64,000 nt of DNA from Malachius bipustulatus (lineage: Eukaryota; Arthropoda; Insecta; Coleoptera; Melyridae). A model generated the notes under the pieces. The model worked only from the letters and a program-made list of their open reading frames with translations. It was not told the origin of the DNA and did no database searches. This document shows positions 47,595 to 59,665 of this stretch, piece after piece. The number at the start of each line of letters is the position of its first letter. Position 1 is the stretch's first letter. The stretch spans positions 20,023,144 to 20,087,143 of the forward strand of contig OU342634.1 of assembly GCA_910589415.1 (NCBI GenBank), written 5' to 3'. Position numbers and translations under genes: made by a program.

Positions 47595-49823
47595 ACACCG
47601 AGTCTGTGAGATTATTTTCTTGCTCAGTACGACCCTTTGATTCTGGATTATCAAAAGTTAATAGATTCAGACAGCAGATTCCTTACCTACTTAGAGGTGT
47701 CAAAAGTATGGAAGTTCTAACGAAAATAACCGATTGTCCTTGTAGAAGAATCTCTCCCTACTGTTATATGCTTCTCCACCTACAAATAAATATATTATTG
47801 TATTATGTAAATCAAAAATATATTAATATACATAATGTATAAACAATATACGTTTATTGAGATATTGCCGCTAGTCAATACAATAAATTCCTCCAGTGAA
47901 GAATAAAATGACTGATTTACTGATTTGAACTAACACTCTGTAAATTAGACTTTCAAGAGTTGAAGCTGCTCGTGATGAAACTGTGCTGTTACTCATCAGA
48001 CTTTACTCGAGAGAAAAGCTGATCTCTCCGAACTGGAGAGCAAACTACCTGGAATTTAAACTATACTTGACAGTTCTGACTCAAGCTACCAGTTCGATAT
48101 GTGTTAGCTAAAGGTAGAAAACGTAGTTGAAATCACATCAACGCTAAACTTGTTTGAAAAGCTTCAGTAAAACCTAAATATGTGACTGCCATGGAAAGAA
48201 TCAATAAACTTGGAATAAAAAAGATGAATAAATGGATTCTTTTAGGAATTATTGTTCTTCTTGACTTTTTGTGATTAGCACTCGTCTTACTAAATTACCA
48301 ACAAATTAATTTTTTCTATATGCCGAAATCTCTTTCTCATTGTAAAAAAATCGGAAGAAGTTCGGCTTGATAGTTTTGTAAAGAGTCTGATTTTTCTTAG
48401 GAAATAAGTACCTACAGTAGAAAGGAAATACAGCTGAGACAAGATATTGACAATTTTGTACCAGAATAATTATTAATCCTGCATCCATCAGAGTCCTTAT
48501 ATAAATAAATTATTATAAATGTGTCGTTTTTTCTACGCTGACTTAGTTTGAGGAGCCTTCTTTCAAAATCTAAAATGTTTTCGTCTATTTGCCATTTAGT
48601 TTGAAGAACTATTATCGCACACAAAGTCTGTTTTGTCCAAGCAAAAACAACAATTTTAGGTTTATAGCCCTTTAAATCTCAAACCATTAATATCTCCAGT
48701 AAATGACGAAACAAAAAGAAATTAACATGTCAAAAAGAGCGATTTATTTTCATTTATAAAGACAGTTCTGAATAAACGTTCCATCAGATATCAATTAATT
48801 AAGTTCAGACAAAATACGCTCTTTGTCATTACCCCATCCATGTCGATTCTATCCAGAATCACTAAACACCGCAGATAACAGTAACAATACAGAGTGTTTT
48901 CTATAACTACCCTTAAATTGGACTCTAAATAATGTACCTTCAGCTAGAATTTGAATTGGTGGTTAAATACAAAAGGAAATTTTACCCTAATCTTTTAATT
49001 TGATACACGTCCGTTCCCTATTTCTGCCAAACAAGGCTAATCACCTGCGGAAGGAGAAAACGTCACCTCACTGTCTGTAAATTTTCCGGAAACTCCGCAT
49101 TATCGTGTAAGGGACCTTTAACATTCTGGGTATCCAGGAGAATGAACGGCCTGCTTCCCAAACAGAATGCGTTTCAGGCAAAATATGTGTTGTATTAAAC
49201 CTACTTCCCTAAATTTAGTATGGTTCCGCCTAATAGTATCGAACTTAGTTTACGAGACTATAAAACACTAAACGACGGACGTCGATCTTCTGTTTATTTT
49301 TATTAAATTAATCTTATTCTTAGCCACACTTCTTATATAGTTATAGTATTTATAATTATTATTATAATATAATCGTGGAGTAAGCACAATTATGTAAAAG
49401 AAAAGGTTGACACATAATATGATTTCGTCAGAAGAATCATAAAAAATTCTTATTAATACAAAAAATGTTGTTGATTCATTGATACAGTGATAAGAGAAAA
49501 ATTACGAGTTTGAATACAAATGTTCGAAGGGAAAGAATTAGGTAGTAATGGGCTTTAAAAACACAGCCCACTCATTTAATTTAGTTAACAAACTACCGTT
49601 TCAATTAAATCTCACATGCCGTGAATTATCGAACCTACGCAATTTCGCTTGAAACAAACCGCCAAAGACAAAACCCATGCGTGTCGAACAGACCGCAATT
49701 CCGTCCCTAATGGCGACCGATCGCTTTCACGCTGCCCTTTGAAGGGCCGTGCTTGGCTGCTGTTGCCAGAATTACGAGACATGGTCCAATAATATTGTCA
49801 GTAATTTATTAATTCAATTACAG

Positions 49824-49917
49824 AAATTACGCCAGGGACTCTGGATGAGACCGAAACCACCGACAATCCACAACCTTCCAGTCAAACTGACAGGAATGAA
49901 ACCACCACCATCGACAG
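49824..49917 (+). CDS. CBM39 protein exon 2 (Thr/Glu-rich linker)
   Basis: This 94-bp exon sits between acceptor TTCAATTACAG and donor CAG|GCAAGT, a GC-AG intron whose donor matches the strong consensus for that class. In the phase set by exon 1 it reads E-ITPGTLDETETTDNPQPSS and continues QTDRNETTTID. This is a flexible Thr/Glu/Asn-rich spacer with one N-glycosylation sequon (NET). It joins exon 3 with two bases carried over (AG+C = Ser). Upstream and downstream of these borders the frame has stops. Role: a hinge between CBM39 and the C-terminal domain, by position. Confidence 0.8.
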
Positions 49918-51700
49918 GCAAGTTAATTTAATATAATTTTGAAACATATATAGGATATAGGTAAAGGTACTTCTAGATTTATAACGAGGAGATATTGTTT
50001 GGATTTTACGACTTAAATACCTACGATATTTTTCCCCCCATCCCCCTCCATGTAGGTGTGGCGGAGAGTGAATTCAAATTTTTTTAATTCAAATTTTTTG
50101 TAAGGAATCCATTTTTTGCAGATTTCGACGAATTAATTAATTTTCCTTCGATTTGTCTTAGTAATTCTGAAATTGAACAAAAAGTTCCAAGATTTGAGAA
50201 AATTTCTCAAGACAAATTCTACGTACATAGTACCTATTTTTAGCCATAAAATCCCAATCCGCAATAAACCAAAATTTTAAATTAACTCCATGTTTCACTT
50301 GCATGGAAGCAATTTTCTACGTATCTTCAGCCGTATCAATAATAAATAAATAAAATCCGAATCTGTTGTAAAAAAGTATAGCTTCTCGTTGAAAATTTCA
50401 AAGTTGAGCATCCCACCTTATGGAGTAGCGGTAGGTTGGTCGCGTTTGGTATCATTAGATATCCCCTTTCTAGACGATCAACTTTGATTACCTTTTTTAT
50501 ATAAATAATTCGATACGTAGTCATTATATACATTTATTACAATTCCTTCACATAAAATGAGCACCCTGGATATATTTTGTTTCTAGAACTGGAAATCTTG
50601 GAGTAAATTTAATAATACAAAATTTTATTATTTGCTAGAACTCTCACTGCTTCTTATACATATAACTTGAAGCTGGTTTCAATTCACAATTTACCGTGGA
50701 TGATTTCAATTTTTCCAGGCCAGCCTTTTCTTGTATTCTATACACGCGTTAGAGATTCTGATCTCCGGTGAAATAAAAATTTTTGCTGCTGAAATGCTTT
50801 TTTGCATCCCATAAGTAGTGTTTTCTTCTTTCTCAAAGAGATGAATAAGTGGAATCTGATTCGATGACAAAGTCGTGTGATCTCTTCACCCTTCTCAGTA
50901 TTCAATTTTCGCTATTTGATTAGCTTTGTAACTAGCTTAGGGGCTTCTGATGAAACAAAAAAGTTGTCTGCGCTCGTTTCCTCCATCAAATTGCTTCAAG
51001 CCCATCCAAATAATGTTTGAAATATACTTTTAAGTATGCCAGGCTATAAATTATTGAGCTGCTCTACAAATTTTTCCAATAATTCAGAATTTCTTGACAG
51101 TGACGTTGAGAATAAATAAATTGCAGATCTGGAAATATTCCTCATAATTATTTATTTTTTTCTCTAATTTTTGAATCAGCATCTCAGTAGTTTTTTGTAA
51201 CGTTTGTCTTTTATAAAAAGACAAAAACGATAAGCAAATCAGTTTGAGGTCTGACAAGATAAAAAGTTTTCAGATTTCTTATTGTAATTCACACTTTCAT
51301 TCAAGTCCTATTTAGGCGATCTTGGAATTAAATTTTTTTATGGCTTAAAAAATTTAACATCTTCATTTCGAGAGAGTTTCAGTATAAAATCTTCTGGAAA
51401 ACTCACCCTGAGTAAAACTAACTACTGAAAAGATAAATTCAATCATGTAAACAACACTGAAATTTTTGAAATATCAATTAAATGAGATCTGTGATGTTTT
51501 AACGTTTTTATTTAGGTAACTAAGAGATAAAATAGTCCAAAAATTTAAATCTACTTCAGAATTAAATTTTTCACAAATCACACCATATTTTGTACTAAAC
51601 CCAAGATTGGATCCAAGATTTCAAGGAAATCCTTTTATTTTCTTCTAATATTCATAAATTTTTATAGTTATCAATATTTATATAACATTTTCATTTCCAG
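49918..51700 (+). other. CBM39 gene intron 2 (GC-AG)
   Basis: Starts GCAAGT, ends TTTCATTTCCAG, 1.8 kb, phase 2. AT-rich; no repeat or RNA recognised. Confidence 0.75.
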
Positions 51701-52076
51701 CTGCAATGCCCAAACAGAAGTAAAACAAGTTTGCGAAGGAACCCTGGTGGATTTGACTAAGAACCTTATCAACTTGCAAAACGAATTGTCTTCTGCAAGA
51801 CAAGACGTCGCTACTTTGAGACAGATTGTGGAAAAAGACTCTGAAGCCTCTGTTGTACTGAAGCTTGATGGACGACTTCCTGATGGCGAAGAACCTTTGC
51901 CCACCGTCCAGAAAATAATTAGAGAAACTCTCCAACTGCCCATCACAGTGAAAAGGGCTTTTAAGAACACTGACAACAGTGTTACTTTCGAAGTGAACAG
52001 TCTCACCGATAAGTTATCAATTGCGAGAGAAGCTGAAACGAAACTCAAAAACAGTGGAATTTTCATTACAGTATAA
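51701..52076 (+). CDS. CBM39 protein exon 3 (C-terminal domain) and stop
   Basis: Residues 157-281 of the model. It starts SCNAQTEVKQVCEGTL, where the two-Cys spacing resembles the segment that begins the GH16 part of full-length beta-GRPs (C-x-T-x-V...C-x-G-x-L). The GH16 is then missing. Instead there is a heptad-like helix (about 172-203, LVDLTKNLINLQNELSS...), then a compact region (about 205-281) ending REAETKLKNSGIFITV and a TAA stop at 52,074. No catalytic or glucanase motif is present. I do not recognise this last domain. It could mediate oligomerisation. Codon usage and the long open frame leave little doubt that it is coding. Confidence 0.88.
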
Positions 52077-52080
52077 TAAA
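52075..52080 (+). terminator. Candidate poly(A) signal
   Basis: AATAAA overlaps the stop codon of the CBM39 gene. Another lies near 52,264. The second would give a more usual 3' UTR length. Confidence 0.4.
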
Positions 52081-53370
52081 ATTATGTGCCATAGATGTAT
52101 TCATGTAGAGTGCTTCTTTTTTGAAATTTCACTACTTGATCAACTAAACTAGAGTAATATTTTAGGAAGTAATTTTTTGTAAAGTTTCCTATTAAAATTC
52201 TCTAATATGATAGGGTATTATTACTTTCAACTCGTCTTGGCTGATGAAGTCAATGAAGTAAGAATAAAATGACATAACGATAGTGCAGAGTCACATGCGC
52301 AACAAAAAAAGAACTAGGTAAGTATAAAAACACAAAGAAAAAAATATTAGTAGATATTCAGGGTTAGTGCCCATTTTCCCACCCTATGTTTTTATTGCAA
52401 ATACAAAAACGTAACATTTCTCTTTGCCCCTTTTCCATCAATGTTTCTATCAGTTTCCATCAGTTTCTCCCAAAAGTAAGTTTCTTCTTGGAGTTTCTCC
52501 GAAATTGATTTTTTTTTTTTAAATATCAGGTATTGCACGTCATTTCTATCGTTAGGTATACATTGCAAAATTATTCATTTCCTTAAAAGTTATCTGACTA
52601 GATAGAAGTTTTATGCAAAATGTTATTCTTAATGATTAGTCACATTGCGTGAGGAAACTTGAAATATCTCAAAAACGGTGCCCCGTTTGAAAAAATTAAG
52701 GGATAGTTTTTGTTCAAAAATGCATGGGCAATTGATGAGGGTTTTTTAACATAGGACGGTAAAAGAGGCTCCATCCATGAATATCAACGCCACTGGAAGA
52801 CTTCTACAAAACCTGAAATAACCAAATTAGAGATCTTTGTTTGTTTATTGTTCATGCTAAGTTTCATAAACATCGGTTGAAATTTACAAGAGTTATAACC
52901 AAAAACTTTTACTATAGTTTTGAACTTTGACACCCTGTATCATTTGAACGAAACGCCATTACGAGTTGAAATTTAATTTTTCGACTTATGCTTATGAGAG
53001 GAACTACTCCTTTAAATTTGTCCCTATATCTCTGAACAGGGTGTTTAAGATGTTCCTGAAATGTCACTACAACTTACTACCAAACGTTCTGATGGCACAA
53101 GAGTCGATTTAAGTCAACATATCTTAGCACAAAATTGTTTGGTTAAGCCACTAGGAGATGTCAAAGTGTCAATTCTAAAATAAAATGTTTTTTAATAATT
53201 AAAAAACTTGAAAAAACTTAAAAATTTAATCGATTTTGATGAAATTTGGAAAAAAGTGCAATACTAAAATTCCGGATCATTGGTTTTTCAGATTTCACAC
53301 CCTTTGCATTTTTACACTAATGCAATTATTTTTTTTTAATATCCACAATAGATTGATCACTTATTTTCTA
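52081..53370. other. Downstream intergenic DNA with mariner-type end debris
   Basis: No gene. GAAATATCTCAAAAACGGTG (52,661) and TTTGACACCCTGTATCATTTG (52,927) are typical interior and end pieces of the mariner-like elements of this genome, but no complete inverted pair was found. Confidence 0.4.
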
Positions 53371-53375
53371 CAAAA

Positions 53376-53448
53376 ACAGGTACCCTTGACGAAAGTCGAC
53401 TAATCTTATCGATTAGGCGACCTTTATCAAGAGTACCTTTTTTGTATA
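53376..53448. repeat. Imperfect 27-bp hairpin with 5-nt loop
   Basis: GGTACCCTTGACGAAAGTCG...CTAATC folds back on GATTAG...GTACC with five mismatches over 27 positions and loop TTATC. Either a small MITE relic or a small structured RNA. Confidence 0.5.
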
Positions 53449-53530
53449 AAATGGGTCGATTATCTACGCTAGATAGTTAAAAAAATTGCTTTGGCGTAGA
53501 AGTTCAAAGGTTTCAAAGTATTCAGTTTTA

Positions 53531-55746
53531 GGCCAGTAGAATCGTCCTCAAAAATGCCCTCAGTTTGCGTTACCATGCACAAATTCTATACTATACAAAA
53601 TTCGATAGAGGACCTTAAAGAGATGTTAAATCCAAATTTGCAGCACCGTGTGATTTTTTTTTACCAAGTTATGCAAAAAAACGTTTTTATTTTTATTTTT
53701 ACGAATATCTCGGTTCTTATCTATCGCAAATAAGCAAATGACATATCATTCTCTTCGCTATGGAATTACCTACAGTTTTTATACAAATATTATTTTTGTT
53801 ACACTGATAATAAAAACAATATTGAGGTTTAAAGTTAGAAAATTGTCTTTCGAATAAGGTTTTTTGCAAATTGCTTATTTTTTTGCATTTTAACGCTGGA
53901 AAGCCCAAGTAGTTTTTTGAAGAACAGTCAATTACCGTTACGTTGATTGGTCAATCATGAAAATCCGATAAACGAGTCTCTGGTAATCCACCTGCGAAAT
54001 TGTGCATGTCGAAAATTTGTATTTTATCCGTTTTTTTCCGTTGATATTTTTATCTTTTGTGAGTGTGTATGTATTTTATTCATGAAAGTGAGTTTATTGT
54101 GAGATATTGAGATCTGTCAGTGTATGTTTTCCCGGTGCTATCACTTGCGTTCTTAGCTGCGTGAAAACTTCTAGTCACCGTGACTAATTAAACGGTCAAT
54201 TTATATTAACTCGGAAAACACGTCACCAATGTTTTTTTTCAAAAAACTTGGAAAAGGGTCAGAAAAAACTGAGTTCTACTCTTCAACCAGAAAAAATCAT
54301 CTGCAACAAATGTTGTAATATTTTAAATCAAAAAAGCCGAACCACGAACTGATTGCGTCAACAGGAAAAGAAGTATTTATCGCTCTCTATGGCGGAAACA
54401 ACGAAAAATCCTACGACGAATTTCGTTTCAACTTTTTCTCCCGCATGGGACAAAAGACAAAATCGGATCTTACTTCTTTACCACCATCAGAGTGAGGGCA
54501 TTCATTTCGAACTTGTTACCAAATCCAAACATGGCTTGGCAATATCTTGGAAGCGGAAACCTGGGGCTGGAAGAGACATAAATGTGGATTAGAACCCGTA
54601 ATGAGCACTAAAGATCCAATTCCATCTTCACATCTCAAGGTTATTTCGTGAGCATGGACAAAAGATTGCGGGGGCATCTTGTGGCTGCAGAAAAGCATGA
54701 CTGAAATGCTCTGCAGTTTGCAAAAACTGCTCAGGTCAAACTTGTTTAAACGTCGCGGAAATCACTGACGACAGCAGCGATGATGAAGACATATATTTGC
54801 TAACCACGGTTCCCCTGCCTCGCTATTATAGCCGAGCTAAGAATTCAGACAAAATTTATTGTGGAATAGTAAACAAAGAAAATGAGGAAGAACCTGGCCC
54901 ATCGAAACGTGCTAGAAAAAAATAAAATTATAATCTTGACTCTTGTAAAAGCACAGTATTGCCTTGATTTAACAAAAACATACTAATAATAATTGTACTT
55001 TGTTTAACTGATTATTACTTGATTTTTCTTAAAAAAAATACACTCATAATATGTTTTTTAGTTCAAATTTAGCAACTAAGCATGCAATAAAGAAAGTATT
55101 CAAAATAAAGATTATTAACTTGTGTGTTTTGCAATTTAAAATATTGAATATTTATGAACAATAAACGTAGAAATGTTGCACATTGAATGTAAATTAAAAC
55201 AAATGCTCAATTTTTCATGCGAGTTTTCGAGTCGTTGACGAATGTATTCGTCAATTCAAAATTGTACATCACCGACATGCACATGTTTACGCGTAGATTT
55301 CCGGAGACTGGATTATCGGATTTTCAAGATTGACCTACCGCTGCACAGGTAATTGACTGTTCTTCAAAAAACTACTTGGGCTTTCCAGCGGTAAAATGCA
55401 GAAAAAATAAGTAATTTGCAAAAAACCTCATTCAAAAGACACATTTTTTACTTTAAACCTCAATATTATTTTTATTATCAGTGTAACAAAAATAATATTT
55501 GTATAAAAAATGTAGATAATTACATAACGAAGAGAATGATATGTCATTTACTTATGTGCGATAGATAGAAGCCGAGATATTCGTGAAAATAAAATAAAGA
55601 ACGCTTTTCTCCATAACTCGGTAAAAAAAAATCGCACGGTGCTGCAAATTTGGATTTAACATTTCTTAATGATCCTCTATCGAATTTCGTATAGTACAAA
55701 ATTTGTGCATGATAACGCAAACTCAAAATACCATTCTACTGGCCTA
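53531..55746. mobile_element. DNA element with about 475-bp TIRs
   Basis: The left arm 53,531-54,010 and right arm 55,273-55,746 are inverted copies with about 10% visible divergence, sharing for example AAAAAACTACTTGGGCTTTCC and its complement. They enclose 1.26 kb with a coding relic (separate entry). This is the third element in the window with inverted arms of about 0.5 kb, but the arm sequence differs from the mariner-type ones. No transposase was recognised. Confidence 0.75.
54235..54925 (+). pseudogene. Cys-rich transposon-associated protein relic
   Basis: Plus-strand frames give LYGGNNEKSYDEFRF, SDLTSLPPSEGAF, NMAWQYLGS, then GASCGCRKA, LKCSAVCKNCSGQTCLN, and an acidic tail ending GPSKRARKK and a stop near 54,923. 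The order (YG..(D/E)...R(F/Y), SLPPT(E/S)..., W, C-x-C-(R/K)-K...C...C.NC.G..C.N) matches a protein type I recall as recurrent in arthropod genomes, with a Cys-rich CXC/tesmin-like C-terminus. A stop and at least two frameshifts interrupt it. It lies inside the long TIRs, so it is cargo or the core gene of this element. Biochemical function unknown. Confidence 0.55.
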
Positions 55747-58700
55747 TTTGACATCTCGTAGTACCGAAATCAAGCAACTTTTTAGTAAGATAAAGATAGG
55801 TCAACTTATCTTAAGTAATTTAATTACGACTGCACTGAGAATGTTGGAGTTTTTGATATGATGATAATAATATAATAATATGAGGACTGTACTCTTAATA
55901 ATAAATAGAATCATTATCTTGTATTATATGTTATTATTATTATATGTATGCAATGATTATTGTTATGGGACTTTGTGATAAGGGATAAGTGAAACTCAAT
56001 AAGACAACTTTTCCTAACAAATGATAATTATATAGGAACCGTTTTCCAGAACAAATTGATAGCCAGTCATTTTAGACTATTACTACTCATGCGTCATCAG
56101 TGGTATTATGTTTCCGTCTTTTATTTGGGTGTCATTAACTTGTTGCTTTGGGTTCTGTTTCCCTGGATAATTAGAAATTACGGATACGTCAGTGGAGTTT
56201 CACCGATGATATTTATGGCTCGGTCTAGTGCTAATGAAATAGAAAGAGGAGTCTACAAGCCAGAGAAAACGGAAGGAACTAAATGGCACCGATCCTCGAG
56301 ACGATGAGTGTTTGACGAACAATTCCCTTTTTCATCGCCTGGCAGGACCCAATGAAGATAGACCAAGTCTCTAAATTGTGTTAGACCAACTTACACAGAA
56401 CCGTACTCGAATTATTAAATACAAATGTTGTTTATTTATTTATTTATCAATTTATTTATTTATTTATTTAATATTTTATTTATTTATTTGGTTTCTATTT
56501 CTAATTATCAGCAAATGAACACCTAGTGTTTAGTTAAAAAATTTGCAGGCTGCAACAATTAAATCAATCCCTTAACCATCTTTATTATAGTCTAGCATCC
56601 TTGCAAGTTTTTTAGGGAGATAAGAATAAATCTTGAAAGTAAGTTTATGGAATCCAAAGCTGAATACTATTAGATCAAATATGAATGCGAGGTTAACTAT
56701 TTTTTGAAAGGAGGGAATAGGTATCGATCTTAACTATGAAGATAAGGCATCCACTCCGACAATTTCGAGCCTCATGAACCAGCTCATCCTACCCAGACAG
56801 CTTCTTACAATTATTTAAAAAGTTGACATATCGTCGACATGTCGAAAACAAAAATTATAAGTATGCGACCGGCCTAAACAAAAATCAGCAACGTAATGAA
56901 AGTTTTATTCAATAGTCGTTGAAAAATACTATCACTATCCCTGGAGAATCATGTATAAGAGTTTTCGATTGAAGTTGCAGTTGAAAAAGTTACAGGATTT
57001 GTAGAGAACATTGACATTAACGCTACTTCGGTATTTAAAATTGGCATGTTTTCCAAAAAAAAATCGCATAGGTACATACTCGTAGATACATGCTATGAAA
57101 GTTATATTAGAAGAGTCCGCCCCTGCTAGCTGGCTGGCTATCGTAAGGAGGGTAGTTGGAGAAGGGCGGCGCGCTATGAATACTGACATATTACCGGGTT
57201 CGAGAGTGGCGTCGGCACGCAACAGAAATTAATCGAAACCCAACAGTTCTCTAATTGTCGCATTACGTGAGGCTATTCTATAATTTCGTACCGGATTCGC
57301 AATACAGCTCACGATGATGACGACGCCTCGCAAAAATACAATATTTATAACGACACGCTAAATTGAGCTCCCTGTTTTCTATCATGCGCCCCCAACATCC
57401 AGTGAATGAAAGCGTCAGCTGCAATTAATTTTAGATAGGCTTTGTACTGTTGGAATTTTCAATAACTTCAAGGGCTTTAATTTATATTGGAAGCGATGGC
57501 GCTCCCTTGCATTGTACAACCTGATGGTCTGTTTGATTATTAAACGGAATAAGCTAAAACGATAGCTAAATTACATAATTGATGGAGTTACTCATTGTTT
57601 ACAATAATGGCTTGATTAAAGTAGTTTTTAATTGAACTAAACGTTTTTGATATTCAGTAATACGTACTCCCTTTCATTCAATCCCAAACGGAATATAAAA
57701 TTAATAATATAAATTGTTCTAATTGAATTCCGATTACAATCCGGCTTGCATGTTGACATAACCAGGCATATCCAAATAACCAGAACCTATTTTCCGGACA
57801 CGTATTAGTTAAGGCTGTCTCGTCAACGTCAACTCAAACAGTCTTGTCTGCAGGCAACACCATTCATTCATCCTCATCTCAAAAGAGGAAAGCGAGATAC
57901 CGTGGGTTTGCCATTGGAGCTACTTTACAGCTGCAAATTACATTTTCTTTGAAGTATTAAAGTCTACCTACCTTTTCTGTTGTGTGAGTCCCGTCTAGAA
58001 AGCTAATAAACATGGGATGCTTTTGACGTTGTTGCTTTCTGCGATTCAACAATTTCCTCCTTCCTAAGTCAAAACGGGCGTTTAACAGTAACGTACGTGT
58101 TTTCAATGTATGTAGAATGTAGGTACAAAAATATCTACCGTTGTTATATGAAAGATTTTTCCCCGGTGACTTATACATATACTTTATATACCCACACTTA
58201 GTTACATTGTAATTCTCACAATTAATTATCTAGGTATATGGTTTACTTTATGTAAAGTTGATAAATTAATGAAAAAATTGACATTTAATTAGTTTTGTTG
58301 ATTATGTTGACCGTTTCAAATTAGAATCAATCAAATTGTTTTGTTACGCTAATTATCTAATGAATATTTAAATGAGGATTTAATAGTAAGGTCTCTACAT
58401 GTTATAATTATGTACTATGCAATACATATTTTAATGCAATATGCAGGACGTTTTGCTATAATTTGGAATTTCACGTTTTCCGTGCACACAATTATTTCGA
58501 CACATTCCGAGTACTTTATTCGATTTAAAAGTTTCAGGGAAAAAATTCTACAACAAATTGAGTAAAGAAAAGAATGTATTTGACTGTCATGTATTGATAA
58601 GAATACAAATAATCCGAAAGAAATATCTTACGTCTCGAACGTAAATAGTACAACCTTAATGTCACAAAATTGCGAAAAATACGAGCGATCAAAGTAAATA

Positions 58701-58770
58701 ACTTCGCACATAGCGTTCCATTTATCAGAGGATCAGCAATTATAAAGAGAGCCAAGAAACTATAATGCAC
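55747..58770. other. Intergenic; simple repeats, one GC-richer unique block
   Basis: A (TTTA)n tract at about 56,427-56,490 may be a LINE tail. The ORF at 56,056-56,307 lacks any family signature. The block 57,100-57,520 is notably GC-richer and unique-looking (candidate regulatory DNA), but nothing in it can be named. Confidence 0.35.
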
Positions 58771-58779
58771 GAACCAGGA

Positions 58780-59665
58780 CCAAACAGCACTTTCCTATCA
58801 CCATCCACGAATTCAACGATGTCATAGATTCGAGCAAGAACACGTCACCAGGACCTGACAAAATGCCTCTGCATGCCTATATTATTTTATCAATAGAGAA
58901 ACCCAACAAACCAAAAGGAAATGTATCTTTCTATCGCCCAATCTCCCTAACGTAAATATGTACGTAACCCCCCTTACCTAATATGTAAAAGTTATTGGAG
59001 AAGATAATCGATCGCAAACTAATTTGCACACTAAAATACAAAAACCTCCCGATAAAAGGTCAGAACGGATTCCGCCCTGGCAAATCGGCCATTGACAGTA
59101 TCGTCAGACCAGAATCAAAAACACGGGAATGCACGAAACATTTGCCAGGGAACTGAGGAAGTCCTACGTATGGACGTGGAGACCGGCCATTATCAAGCAA
59201 CTGGTGACATGGGGTTTCGGAGCTAATATATAATTGTATCTATATCTAATTTGTGAACAACTTTCTATAGAACCGAACATTCCAAGTTCGCATCAAGGTG
59301 GCTACTTTTCAAAGGTGGCTACTCAATTCAAGAATCGCTACTCTTCAAAATGCCGTCCCCGAGGCTCCGTTATAAGCGTCACATTTTCCTCATAGCCATT
59401 AATAACATTGCGGGGTTAGCAAACCTACCGGTTCAAATCAACCTCTATGCAGACGATCTGGTCCTATATTTGGTATAGGATTCCAAAAAAATTGTCTTGT
59501 CTTCTAAAGCACAACTAAAACAAAATGCATTCTGTTCTCAAAATACACAGAATCCGCTCTACCCCCTCACATTAAAACTCCATGACGAAGAAATTGAATT
59601 TGTTCAAAACCTACAGGCATGAAGTTCGACCAAAACTTAACCTGGAAGGCTCATATTGTGCACCT
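58780..59665 (+). pseudogene. LINE reverse transcriptase, 5' part (interrupted)
   Basis: Plus-strand pieces occur in order. SKNTSPGPDKMPLHAYI (58,830-58,880) is followed by FYRPISLT (58,930-58,955), LEKIIDRKL (58,998-59,024) and NGFRPGKSAIDSIV (59,065-59,106). Then come the degenerate Q-x-A-V-P-(E)-x-x-x-L block (59,350-59,375) and INLYADDLVLYL (59,436-59,475, the catalytic YADD). Last is KFDQNLTWKAHIVHL (59,622-59,665). This is a Jockey/R1-type RT with deletions and frameshifts. At 59,665 it is cut by the LTR element, and its sequence resumes at about 61,895. Confidence 0.85.

Larger units (their letters stand above)
45655..49823 (+). other. CBM39 gene intron 1
   Basis: Begins GTGAGA and ends ATTACAG, phase 1, 4.2 kb. 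It contains a minus-strand LINE relic (45,960-46,850) and a MITE (47,356-47,594). A GC-richer patch lies at 49,600-49,760 shortly before exon 2, with no recognised function. Confidence 0.75.

Noticed and set aside
50940..50985. CTGATGA followed by A-rich sequence as another hammerhead
   Set aside because: No helix II and no GAA at the right distance.
51671..52066. Minus-strand 131-codon ORF opposite exon 3
   Set aside because: Shadow of exon 3, whose phase and splice borders fit the CBM39 gene.
52238..52290. CTGATGA near 52,241 as a hammerhead
   Set aside because: No paired helix II, no GAA, no returning helix I strand.
56056..56307. Hydrophobic 83-codon ORF as an exon
   Set aside because: An acceptor-like CAG precedes it but there is no downstream donor and no recognisable family.
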